Shown: positions 35,590 through 45,239 of the stretch, piece by piece
Layout: each line of letters begins with the position of its first letter
Numbering within the stretch: position 1 is the stretch's first letter
Origin: Megascapheus bottae
Taxonomy: Eukaryota; Chordata; Mammalia; Rodentia; Geomyidae
DNA: 64,000 bases
NCBI GenBank assembly: GCA_024803745.1
Contig: JANJXV010000013.1
Span: 33,212,001 to 33,276,000 of the forward strand
Reading direction: 5' to 3'
Program-made: the position numbers and the translations under genes
The notes under the pieces: generated by a model
What the model was told of the DNA's origin: nothing
The model's input: only the letters and a program-made list of their open reading frames with translations
Database searches by the model: none

Positions 35590-36030
35590 GAACCAGGGAA
35601 CAGTGGCTCAATACTGGTTCACGCATGTGATGCTAGCTTCTCAGGAGGCTAAGATCTGAGAATCACAGTTAGAAGCCAATCCCAGACAGAAAAGCCTGTG
35701 AGGCTCTCATCTCCAATGAAGTACTCAGAAAAAGATAGAAATGTAATTGTACATTTGCTCAAGTACAAGAGAACTAGAGCAAACTAGAGCTCAGGGACAG
35801 TGCCCAAGCCTCAAGACTAGGAGAGGGGAAGAGAGAAGGAGAGGGAAAGGGAGAGAGAGAGAGAGTGGAAGTGGGAGAGGGAGAGAGAGAAAGAGAGTGG
35901 GAGAGGGAAAGAGAGAGGGAGAGGTAAGACGGAGAGGGAGGGGGAGAAGCAGTGGAAAGAGGAAAATGGAGGAAAGGGAGAAGAGGAAGAGGGAGAGGGA
36001 GAGGGACAGACAGTCAGACAGAGCGTCCAA
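35590..36030 (+). mobile_element. B1-type/Geo SINE with long GGGAGA-type purine tail
   Basis: SINE at 35590-35822 (cagggaacagtggctcaata, gctagcttctcaggaggcta, gaagccaatcccagacagaa, agctcagggacagtgcccaa). Its tail is replaced by a purine-only tract of about 190 bp, (GGGAGA)n/(GA)n with AAG interruptions, at 35820-36010. Open frames on both strands here (Arg/Glu/Gly-rich forward, Leu/Ser/Pro-rich reverse) are products of the repeat. Confidence 0.8.
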
Positions 36031-36239
36031 AGCTTTATGAAACAAGTGTTACGACCTTGAAGGAGAAATCAACATAAGGTATAAAAAATAAATCGAGCAT
36101 AATAATTTAGGAGAAACTAGGGGAGACAAATGGAATCGAAGGTAAACAAGAGCCTATTCATTGCAAAGAATGTCAATCCGCAATTTTTATTCCACAGCCA
36201 AGAGAAAAATGTTCAGCGGAGAAAAAAAAACATATCAAA

Positions 36240-36345
36240 GAAGTAGAGCTGTAGCTTATGTGGCAGAATCCTAGACTTAAAAAAAATAATAATAATAGTA
36301 TTCAGGCCCTGAGTTCAAACACCACAAAAACAAACAAACAAACAT
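36240..36345 (+). mobile_element. Right SINE monomer fragment
   Basis: agaagtagagctgtagctta, tgtggcagaatcctagactt, an AAT-rich expansion, then tattcaggccctgagttcaa and an (AAAC)n tail. The left half is missing. Confidence 0.7.
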
Positions 36346-36416
36346 CAAATTAACTTCTATCTCACGACACAGGCCAAATTTAGTTTTAAAAAAAGAAAGG
36401 GGTTAAACACAAAATT

Positions 36417-36655
36417 TGAGCTGGGCATGGTTGCTTATGCCTATAATACTAACTACTCAGGAGGCTGATATATGAGAATCAAGGTTCAAAGCCAGCCCGG
36501 GAACCAAAGGACCCAAGACTCTTATCTCCAATTAACCTCTAGAAAATGGGAAGTGGGGCTTGTCTCAAGGGTAGGGTGGTAGTCTTGAGCTGAAGAGCTC
36601 AGGGATAGCACCCAGGCCAAGTTCAAGCCCCATGACCCACAAAAAAACAAAATAT
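36417..36655 (+). mobile_element. B1-type/Geo dimeric SINE, well preserved
   Basis: The clearest full dimer in the window. B1-like half: gagctgggcatggttgctta, aactactcaggaggctgata, gttcaaagccagcccgggaa. Joint: gactcttatctccaattaac. Right monomer: gaagtggggcttgtctcaag, cagggatagcacccaggcca, agttcaagccccatgacc. It ends in AAAAAAACAAAA. Confidence 0.88.
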
Positions 36656-36931
36656 ATATGAAAATAACTATCAGAAAATACATACAATGAAAAACTTTAT
36701 AAGCATAAAACTAATATATATATAATGGATTTAACATGTTAAATGATGAATAAATTGGAAAATACATTGAAAATTTAAAAATACAAGAATTCAAATTAAA
36801 AATGAAATAAAGTAAGCCAATGAATAAATAGAAAAAATATACAAATAGATCAACAATCAAAAATTAAATACCACTGATCAAAAATGCATAAAAATTTTAG
36901 TGCTAATAAATTAAATAAATACATAAATAAA

Positions 36932-37535
36932 ACTAGGCATCAGTGAGTCATTCCTATAATCCTAGCTGCTCAGGAGGCTAAGAATTGTCCTAAGCCATCT
37001 TAGGGAGGAAAGGCCATAAGACTCTTTTTTTTCTTTTATTGTAATTAATAGAAGGGTTACATTATATTCGCCTGATAGAAGGTGCATTAATTCATATACA
37101 TTGATACCCTTTCTCATGTCTTGGTCCCCATTTCCCTCCCCCACACTCCCACCCTTCATCTTGTTTTCCCCCCTTCCCTATCCAATTTCAAATAACCAAA
37201 TACAAATATATCCAATATATCAGATAACAAAGTGAGATACTGTAAAAATATGAGATAACCAAGGGACAGCAAAAGAGATGAGAGATAACATTGTTGTCCT
37301 TAATGTACTATCATTCATTATATGGCTTTTGTTTCTATATCCTAGAGGTCCTTTCATTTAGCATCATACTATAAAGGCCATAAGACTCTTATCTCCAATT
37401 AGCCACCAAAAATCCAGAAGTGGATCTGTGGCTCAAGTGATGGGTGAAAACCTTGAGGAAAACAACTCAGAGATTCTTCCCAGACAAACTGATTTCAGGT
37501 CCTAGGACCACCAACACAAAAAAAGAAAAATAAAT
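36932..37535 (+). mobile_element. B1-type/Geo SINE split by an L1 insertion
   Basis: First part 36932-37026 (ctaggcatcagtgagtcatt, cctagctgctcaggaggcta). The second resumes at 37373 (gccataagactcttatctcc, gccaccaaaaatccagaagt, ggatctgtggctcaagtgat) and ends at the A-rich tail near 37530. The phrase aaaggccataagactctt occurs on both sides of the interruption as the L1 target-site duplication, so the SINE is the older element. Confidence 0.92.
37027..37372 (-). mobile_element. Young 5'-truncated L1, reverse, nested in a SINE, with internal 22-bp inversion
   Basis: Poly-T at 37024-37031, then the complement of the L1 3' UTR: ttgtaattaatagaagggtt, G-rich tract complement at 37130-37180, aaagtgagatactgtaaaaa. 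The insertion starts (in L1 sense) at atgatgctaaatgaaagg. An 18-bp target-site duplication lies at 37009-37026 and 37373-37390. The 22 bases at 37290-37311 are in the opposite orientation to the rest of the element when compared with the copies at 41230 and 58395. Confidence 0.93.
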
Positions 37536-38365
37536 AAAAAGCACAGTATGGAAAGCAGGCTTAACTTTCTGATAATTAACTTAATAAATTTAATAAAAAT
37601 AATATATTCAGTGTTGATGAAAGCCAATTATGCTATCCAATGGGGTATGCCTTCCCTTTGAGCGCATTAGAAAGTGTAAATGAGAGTGTAAATTGGAGTA
37701 CAAGACAAAATTTTAAATTAGCAAAGCCATTCTGGAGGTTAGAAACATGAAAATTCCATGTATGTTAGATCATTTATTCCATTTCTGAAACTCACATTTA
37801 GCAATAATTTTAAGCATTAGCAAATACAGTCACAAAGAAGCTGATTCTCTGATAGTCAATTAAGAGGAAAAAACTAAAGCAAAAAAGTGTGTGTTAATGA
37901 ACAAAACTTTGTCAAAATAAAGAAAAAATAACATACAAACCCATAAGGAAATGTTCAGAAATGCTATCAGTTGTCCTGGACTGCTGACTTCTAACTAATA
38001 TTAAGGGTTTGTTAAGGGTTTTTTGGTTTTTTTACTTTACATTATCTTAATACTTTCATTGTTTTTTCACATTAGGATTTTTATTATAGTTTATAAAAGA
38101 ACAATAATAGATTTCTTCCTATGCAAACATATGACAAGACCGTCATCTTCTCACCAGACTAAGGGCATTCAGAGACATATTCAAAACTAATCCATATTCA
38201 TCATTCAGACACACAAAATTGAAAATATACCAAAAGCCTGTTTTTTTTGAGACTTTCTACTTCTGAATAAGTATTCATTTATAGCCTAGGAATATAGCAT
38301 TATGGTTATCCTTAAAAATTTTGTCATCACCACAACCAGAAAATATTTGCAAACAATATTATATT
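37536..38365 (+). mobile_element. Probable old L1 debris, then anonymous DNA
   Basis: At 37600-37830 the phrases agtgttgatgaaagccaatt, gagagtgtaaattggagtac, agcaaagccattctggaggt and gatcatttattccatttctg follow L1 ORF2 order but are heavily eroded. From 37840 to 38365 nothing is recognised. Confidence 0.45.
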
Positions 38366-38829
38366 AAAACTCAATATGGGGGAAGGGAGTTTGGCCTAGT
38401 GGTAAAGTGCTTGCCTAGTGTGCCCAAAGATCCGGGTTCTATTCCTTGATGCCACATATATAGAAAAAAGCTAGAAGTGGTGCTGTGGCTCAAGTGGCAG
38501 AGCTCTAGCCTTGAGAAAACTAAGGATGGTGCTCAGGCCCTGAGCCCACGCCCAGGAACAGCCAAAAAACAAAAACAAAAAAACAAAACAATTTTTGTTA
38601 CAGTATTTCACTTTGTTATCTGATATATTGGATATATGAGTATTTGGTTATTTGAAATTGGATAGGGAAGGGGGGAAAACAGAGGAGGGGTGGGGATGGG
38701 GGGAGGGAAATAGGGACCAAGACATGAGAAAGGGTATCAATGTATGTGAAGTAATGCACCTTCTATCTGGTGCATTAATTAACCCTTCTATTCATTACAA
38801 TAAAAAATATATGAAAAAAACTCAATATG
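38366..38829 (+). mobile_element. Chimeric insertion: IDL-Geo SINE fused to an L1 3' end within one target-site duplication
   Basis: 38379-38590 is an IDL-Geo element (gaagggagtttggcctagtg, ctagaagtggtgctgtggct, AAAC-rich end). It is directly followed at about 38595 by the L1 3' region (ttgttacagtatttcacttt, aattggatagggaagggg, G-rich run, ttcattacaataaaaaat). The only flanking duplication is aaaactcaatatg at 38366-38378, before the SINE, and 38817-38829, after the L1 tail. Neither part has its own duplication. This fits template switching from L1 RNA to a SINE RNA during one reverse-transcription event. The L1 source has the young G-rich 3' UTR. Confidence 0.82.
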
Positions 38830-39050
38830 AAGCTGAGCATGGTGGCTCAAGCTTATAATGCTACCTACTGAGTAGGCTGAAATCAAGAAGATAGAAGTTT
38901 ATGGGATTCCATCTCAACAGAAGAAATTTGGCATAATGGCAAATACCTCTTGTCTCATCTATGACAGGAAGCCTGAAATAGACCATGGTATAGGCATTAA
39001 CCCAAACAAAAAGTAAGACTCTCATTCCAAAATAACCAGTTGTAAAAAAA
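38830..39050 (+). mobile_element. Diverged B1-like SINE
   Basis: agctgagcatggtggctcaa, gcttataatgctacctactg and gattccatctcaacagaaga are B1-like. The second half (ggcataatggcaaatacctc onward) is not the usual right monomer; 63053-63072 has a similar phrase (aatggcaggcacctcttatt). Family unclear. Confidence 0.5.
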
Positions 39051-39255
39051 AGGCAAATTTGCAGTTGAACATCTGCACCAATATGATTAATGTATAGGAA
39101 ATACTTATAAATCAAGAAGTTAAAATATTCTGAGGCATTTATAGTAAAAGAAATACAAAAAAATCTATGAATAATGGAAACTTCACTGATATTTAAGGAA
39201 ATAAAATTGGTAAAGATAAGTTTTGAAAACAATTATTCTATATAATTAAAAAATT

Positions 39256-41030
39256 AACATAGTATTAGAATTCCTAGCCAGTGCAATAAGGCAAGAAGCA
39301 AGCATAAAGGGGATCCAAATAGGGAAAGAGGTAGTAAAACTTTCCCTCTTTGAAGATGACATGATCCTGTATTTAAAGAATCCTATAGACTCTACTCCCA
39401 AGCTCCTTGAGCTGATTCAAAACTTTGGAAGTGTAGCAGGGTATAAAATTAACCCTCAAAAATCAACTGCCTTCCTCTACGCCAACAGTGAGAGGAATAA
39501 GGCAACAATCAGGAAAGCAACTCCTTTTGCAATAGCCTCAAAGAAAATAAAGTACCTAGAAAGTATCTTAACTAAGAATGTAAAGGATCTTTTTGATGAA
39601 AACTTTAAAATTCTGAAAAAGGAAATTAAAGCAGAACTGAGGAAATGGAAAAACCTCCCATGCTCCTGGATTGGAAGAATCAATATCGTGAAAATGACAC
39701 TCTTGCCAAGGGCTATCTACAAATTCAACGCAATACCCATCAATAACCCAATGTCATTCTTTAAAGAAATAGAAGAGGCAATCCAAAATTTCATATGGAT
39801 TAATAAAAGACCCCATATAGCAAAAACACTTCTTAGCAGAAAGAACAGCACAGGAGGAATTTCAATACCAAACTTTAGACTCTATTACAGAGCCATAATT
39901 ATCAAAGCAGCTTGGTACTGGCACAAGAACAGGCCTGAAGACCAATGGAATAGAACTGAGAACCCAGATATTAAACCACAGACCTATGGCCACCTAATCT
40001 TTGACAAGGGAGCCAAAAAAATAGAATGGAAGAAAGACAGCTATTCAACAAGTGGCAGAACTGGTTAAGCACCTGCAGAAAACTAAAGTTGGATCCTTCT
40101 TTGTCACCCTGCACTAGAATTAACTCCAAATGGATCAAAGACCTGGAGGTAAAAGCTGACACACTGAAAACTTTACAAGAAAGAATAGGAGATACACTAG
40201 GCCTCCTTGGCACAGGTCGAAACTTTCTTAATAAGGACCAAGAATCACAGTAAATAAGAGAAAGGCTGGATAAGTGGGACTGCATTAAACTGCAGAGCTT
40301 TTGTATGGCAAAGGACATAGCTAGTAAATTAATTAGGAAGCCTACAGAGTGGGAGAAGATCTTCACCAACCATACAACGGACAAAGGCCTCATATCTAAA
40401 ATATATCAACAGCTCAAAAAATTGAATCACTCCAAAACTAATCTCCAAAGAAACAACCATCCCATTAAAAGATGGGCCAAAGACTTAAAGAGAGTCTTCT
40501 CTGAAGAAGAAACAAAAATGGCCTATAGACATATGAAGAAATGCTCAACATCTCTGGTCACAAAAGAAATGCAAATCAAAACAACTCTAAGATTCCACCT
40601 TACTCCAGTTAGAATTGCCAGGATCAGGAAAACTAATAGCAACAGATGCTGGAGGGGATGTGGCCAGGAGGGATCACTACTACACTGTTGGTGGGAGTGC
40701 AAACTCCTTCAACCACTATGGAAAGCAGTATGGCAGTGCCTCAAAAGACTAAACATAGAGCTCCTCTATGACCCAGCAATTCCACTACTTGGCATTTACC
40801 CAACCATCCAGAAACAAGGACATACTAAATCCCCCAGCACAACAATGTTCATTGCAGCACTATTTACCATAGCAAAGATATGGAACAAACCCAGATGTCC
40901 CTCAGTTGATGAGTGGATCAAGAAGATGTGGTATTTGTACACAATGGAATTCTATGCTGCTGTCAGAAAGAATGACATTGCCCCATTTGTTAGGAAATGG
41001 AAAGACTTAGAAAAAAATCATATTAAGTGA
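39256..41030 (+). pseudogene. L1 ORF2 remnant (RT C-terminal half plus cysteine-rich C-terminus)
   Basis: ORF2p is the L1 endonuclease/reverse transcriptase; only its last 590 or so residues are represented. The first frame runs 39256-40068. The reading then moves to the frame open from 40026, which has one TAA at 40251-40253 and otherwise continues to 41030. The catalytic block reads SLFEDDMI at 39343-39366, where L1 normally has FADD, so a key neighbouring residue is changed (A to E) while both aspartates remain. Downstream are [10 protein letters not shown], a C-terminal CX3CX7HX4C motif (CWRGC...HCWWEC near 40648-40701) and [12 protein letters not shown]. An extra A in the run at 41011 shifts the frame and ends the protein early. 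Not functional. Confidence 0.93.
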
Positions 41031-41052
41031 AGTAATCATATTAAGTGAAGTA
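41017..41052. repeat. 18-bp perfect tandem duplication in L1
   Basis: Unit atcatattaagtgaagta at 41017-41034 is repeated at 41035-41052. The equivalent sites in the 7.4 and 58.2 kb copies have it once. Confidence 0.97.
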
Positions 41053-41506
41053 AGCCAGACTCAAAGGAACATAGGTTCAATGCTTTCCCTCATTTGTCAT
41101 AATCAGTAGAAACCTTGGTCTCTCCTAGCAGAGATTTGCAATAGAGCAAAACCTAGATACATAAGGCCATATAATATGATGCTAAATGAAAGGACCTCTA
41201 GGATATAGAAACAAAAGCCATGTAATGAATGATTGTTGTCCTTAATGTACTATGTTACCTCTCATCTCTTTTGCTTTCCCTTGATTATCTCATATTGTTA
41301 CAGTATCTTACTTTGTTATCTGATATATTAGATATATTTTTATTCGGTTATTTGAAATTGGACAGGGAAAGGGGAAAACAAGATGAGAGGTGGGGGTGGG
41401 GGGAGGGAAATGGGGACCAAGACATGAGAAAGTGTATCAATGTATGTGAATTAATGTACCTTTTATCTGGCAAATATAATGTAACCCTTCTATTAATTAC
41501 AATAAT

Positions 41507-41740
41507 AGTGGGTGGGATGTACATTTTTGGTTTTTCTTCTAATTTTCTAGGCTCTTTAAATATTCTAAAAAAAAGTATTTGAGTGAATAGTTTGGCATGT
41601 TAGAATAGGATAGAATCTATCTCTAAAATCAATTAAGCCTATAACTTCCCACCAAAGACTATTGAAAAGCAATTGATTACATATAAACATCACTGGAGCA
41701 AGAGCTAAATCAAGCCCAAATTTTTGTTATTGTTGTTTGT
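41507..41740. other. Anonymous DNA
   Basis: Spacer between L1 and SINE; nothing recognised. Confidence 0.5.
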
Positions 41741-41978
41741 GTCTTTTTTGTTGGCCATAGGGCTTGAACTCTGAACCTGTGCATTGTCCCTGAGCTCTTC
41801 AGCTCAAGGCTACCACCCTAACCTTGAGCCAAGGCCCACTTCCTGGTTTTCTAGAGGTTAAATGGAGATAAGAGTCTGGGGTTCTTTTGTGTCAGGGCTG
41901 GCTTTGAACCTTGATAGTCAAATTACAGCATCCTGAGTGGCTAGGATTACAGGCATGAGCCATTGTGCCCAGCTGAGC
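41741..41978 (-). mobile_element. B1-type/Geo dimeric SINE, reverse
   Basis: Reversed right monomer (ttggccatagggcttgaact, cattgtccctgagctcttca, ttgagccaaggcccacttcc), joint gttaaatggagataagagtc, reversed B1-like half (gctggctttgaaccttgata, gctaggattacaggcatgag). Full order kept. Confidence 0.87.
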
Positions 41979-41989
41979 CTGAATTTTTG

Positions 41990-42180
41990 TTAATTCTGCC
42001 ACAGTGGCTCACACCTGTGGTCCCGGCAGGATGTAAGCAGGAACTTTGCATTCTGAGTTTGGACCAGGAAAAATTTAAGACCAGAACTAAAAAATAACTT
42101 AAAAGCAAAAAAAAAAAAAAAAAAAAAAAAAAGCTTGGGCGCATGTTGCAAGTTGTCAAGCACTTGTTTAACTTTGCAAT
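41990..42180 (+). mobile_element. B1-like SINE with 27-base poly-A and ID-like remnant
   Basis: ctgccacagtggctcacacc, tgtggtcccggcaggatgta and an unusual middle lead to a poly-A run (42106-42132), then gcttgggcgcatgttgcaag and ttgtcaagcacttgtttaac, which are ID-like. It lies back to back with the reverse dimer ending at 41978. Confidence 0.55.
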
Positions 42181-43235
42181 TACAATTATCTTTTCAAAGA
42201 ATTTTGTAAGGCCAATTCAGTAGATTGAAATAATGAAAATGGTATATCCTGGGGATAATTATGTCTGTATAAAATATCAATATATATGCAGATTTCACTA
42301 CTTCAGCTCTGACCATGAAATGCTGCTTCATCATTAAATTTGCCTTGAACAAATATACATGTGTGTGTATAAATGTAGATTAAGACCAAATGACAAGGTA
42401 ATGTATGTCTAAGACACTGGCTGGAGTGCTGACTTCACCTCCTGTGAAACTGTCTTCTCTTGAAAAATTCATGCTTGCTTGAAGCACAGGAAAAACAAAT
42501 TCTTTTCAACTTGCAATCCTGGAAGACTCTTGTTTGTCCCTCTAGGAAGAATCAGAGGATATGCTCTCTCTAACTTCACCTCAGCTCACTAAAGAATGAT
42601 TAATTTACTTCTGGAACACATGTAAGTATTGATGTGTACCCGAGTGAATGACAGAACCAAGGAAGACTTCAAAGATGAGCAGGAATTCTCTGAACTAAAG
42701 CATTCAGACCAAGCATCCTCTAAAGAAGGAAAAAGCAAGCTGGATGTACCTGAGCCTAGCATTTGCTGGGGGACCAAACAGATCAAATACAATTCAGGGC
42801 TATTTCAATAAATTATCTTGACAGGTAAACATTTTCTGCAGAGACTCATTCTGACTATTGAAAAGTAAATTGTGCCATCCCTGCTGAGATAATATTGATA
42901 GAATCAAACAATAAAGTAATATCGTCCATGTGTACCCAGCTGCCCATCTGTTGTTAGAGACTAGGACAATTTAAAAAGCCTTACTGCACTATTTAAAAGA
43001 AAATGTTTTTCATGCTTTCCATGAGCAGACGGTGATTTTTCTCACACTAATTTTAGTAACAAAATGTGACATGCTTTCTCTCTACCTATGATATTCACAA
43101 ATAAAACCTCAATTCATAAAGCATGTAGCTTGAAGTATGCAGTCCACATGTGCCAAAGGCACAGCCATTCCAAGTATGCATTCCAAGTCCCCTCAGGCTC
43201 TGCCTGCAAAGGAAGCTAGACAGCCTCAAAAATGA
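42181..43235. other. Anonymous DNA
   Basis: No repeat or gene recognised. Overlapping 60-67 codon frames on both strands at 42589-42811 show no motif. Confidence 0.45.
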
Positions 43236-43346
43236 ACCCATTAAACTGGGCATCAGTGCTTCATGCTACTCAGGAAAATGAGCTCTGAGGATTGTAGTTC
43301 AAAGATAGCCTAGGCAGACTAATTCCTGGAGCTCTTATTTCCAATT

Positions 43347-43394
<48 letters not shown>
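43236..43394 (+). mobile_element. B1-type SINE left half ending in (AC)n
   Basis: aaactgggcatcagtgcttc, tgctactcaggaaaatgagc and gctcttatttccaattaaac are the B1-like half up to the joint. The right monomer is replaced by an (AC)23 run (43349-43394). Confidence 0.75.
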
Positions 43395-43399
<5 letters not shown>

Positions 43400-44139
43400 A
43401 CAGTCACTAAAGAAAAAAAGTTATTTCTATGCTTACCTTGAAACTTTACATGAAATCCAACAAGCAAAGATATCAGTGTTTGTCATGGTTCTCACACCTC
43501 CGTTTGCTTCACTGCCTTTTTCTTCTTCACATATCCCCATCTTTTCCTCCCCTAATACGAGAGAGGCCTCAGCTAACCAGAGTGCCACCTCCCTCCATCT
43601 GCACTGACACCTGTATCTGCTCTCAGTAGCCTGCCCTCCCACTCTATGAAATAAACAATTGTGGAGAAATCTAACAGAGGTTTTGCCACCCAGTCTCCAT
43701 TCACAGTTATCCCCTCATATCAGTTTTTTTCTTTCAGGTTGGAAATCCTGATGGAGGGCATCTCATCATGCCTTACACTATAATCTAAATAGAGACATTC
43801 TTCCATAAACTTGGAATGTTTGTTCTTGGTCACTTTCTTCCAAGATTCTGAATTTTGTGTAGAAGTTCTCAAAGAGAAAGTCAGGCTGACTAATCCTCAA
43901 CCTAACCTAGGGATGCTCTGCAGCCAAGATCACACATAGTAATTTAGATCCAGCAGCCCTGTTTACTTAGTGAGTGTGCTGTTCACAGTATCCAGACTTT
44001 GTCTTCTGAAGACTCTAATGTCTCCTAATGAATTTCCTTTTTGCCTAAATTAGCAACTCTGTTCCTAATATTCAAAGAACTCTAAATAATATAAGCTTTT
44101 ATACAGTATTTAAAAGTTCATTTCTTTCTTCCCTCCCCC
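43395..44139. other. Anonymous DNA
   Basis: No feature recognised. Confidence 0.5.
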
Positions 44140-44429
44140 TATTGGTTCTGAGGCTAGAACCCTAGACCCTCAGTACTGCTGCTGCAGCTGCTTCCCTTTC
44201 CCCTTTCTTTTTTCTCCTCCTCCTCCTCCTCTTCCTCTTCCTCCTCTCTTCTTCTCCTTCTCCTTCTCCTTCTCCTTCTCCTTCTCCTTCTCCTTCTCCT
44301 TCTCCTTCTCCTTCTCCTTCTCCTTCTCCTTCTCCTTCTCCTTCTTTTTCTTCTTCTTCTTCTTCTTCTTCTTCTTCTTCTTCTTCTTCTTCTTCTTCTT
44401 CTTCTTCTTCTTCTTCTTCTTCTTCTTCT

Positions 44430-44474
<45 letters not shown>

Positions 44475-44625
44475 ATAAAACTTGAGCCATAGCTCCACTT
44501 TCAGCTTTTTCTGAGTAGTTTATTCCAATGTAGATTATCATAGACTTTCCTGCCTGGATTTCCTGAGTAGACTTTGAACAACAATCCTCAGATCACAGTC
44601 ACCTGAGAAGCCACCAGCACTTGAC
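44140..44625 (-). mobile_element. Reverse B1-type/Geo SINE broken by a 275-bp compound microsatellite
   Basis: Left flank of the tract: ggttctgaggctagaaccct, a reversed right-monomer end. Right flank: aaacttgagccatagctcca, ctttcctgcctggatttcct, aacaatcctcagatcacagt and gagaagccaccagcactt, the rest of the reversed dimer. The repeat array therefore grew inside or beside the right monomer. Confidence 0.75.
44200..44472. repeat. Compound microsatellite: (TCC)n, (CTTCTC)~15, (TTC)29, (CTG)13
   Basis: In order: TCC-rich start (44213-44250), hexamer CTTCTC (about 44251-44343), uninterrupted TTC (44348-44434, 29 units), uninterrupted CTG (44434-44472, 13 units). The first 220 bases are pure pyrimidine on the plus strand, a mirror-like tract capable of intramolecular triplex (H-DNA) by known GAA/TTC behaviour. 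The Ser/Arg/Glu antisense frame here is not a protein gene. Confidence 0.98.
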
Positions 44626-45048
44626 TGAAGACTCATTTCTTAACCAGACTTGAGAAAACTATTTTCCTGTGAGATGGAATTAATAGCACATTCAAAGAGA
44701 GGTTTGTAGGATTTAATTATGTTGTTCAAAATCACACAGCAACACAGTGTACATCACCATCAAAACCCAGAGTTCAGGTCATCCCTTTCGCTTTTTTCTC
44801 TGCCAAGAAGACTCCTTGGGTGGTACCCACATTCTCCACCTAGCACACACAGTAAAATATACCTTGCAATGTCTAGTCAGCTCAAAGGCTGTGGGAGTTA
44901 TCAACACATAGTTTAAACAGGCAAGTTCCATAACAAAGACTGAAAGAAGTCAAAAAAGGAAAAGAACTATTCAAGTATTTTTACAAGAAAAATATTTGAG
45001 ACTTGGATGTCAATAAAATATCCTAAACAAACATTCACAGAGTAAGAA

Positions 45049-45051
<3 letters not shown>
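44626..45051. other. Anonymous DNA, possible MIR trace
   Basis: aactattttcctgtgagatg and atgttgttcaaaatcacaca at 44650-44745 hint at a MIR but are not conclusive. Confidence 0.35.

Positions 45052-45108
<57 letters not shown>
45052..45108. repeat. (GA)n microsatellite, about 28 units
   Basis: Pure GA run ending agcgcac. Confidence 0.97.
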
Positions 45109-45112
<4 letters not shown>

Positions 45113-45239
45113 CTTGACATCTATAGAAATAGATGTTCAGGAAACTACAATGCTAATGAAAATACACCAAATGGAAATCTGGGCTGAAAATTGGATGAAA
45201 AATATACAGAGATCTCAAATGGGCTACATAATGAGCTGT

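Larger units (their letters stand above)
39254..41506 (+). mobile_element. Longest L1 fragment (about 2.25 kb): late RT domain through 3' UTR
   Basis: 5'-truncated L1 entering ORF2 just before the catalytic reverse-transcriptase motif and ending in the 3' UTR (aattggacagggaaaggg, G-rich run at 41390-41408, cttctattaattacaataat). There is no A-rich tail: element sequence stops at about 41506 and runs straight into unrelated DNA. No flanking duplication is visible, so the 3' end was lost or insertion was atypical. ORF1 and the endonuclease domain are absent. Confidence 0.95.

Noticed and set aside
35747..36045. Overlapping open frames on both strands, Arg/Glu/Gly-rich and Leu/Ser/Pro-rich
   Set aside because: Produced by the purine-only GGGAGA tract, which lacks stop codons by composition.
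40305..41030. 241-codon frame as a host gene
   Set aside because: It carries the L1 ORF2 C-terminal cysteine motif and is continuous with L1 sequence on both sides.
44154..44498. 114-codon minus-strand frame of Ser, Arg and Glu runs
   Set aside because: It is a direct translation of the TTC/CTTCTC/CTG microsatellite; no non-repetitive coding part exists.
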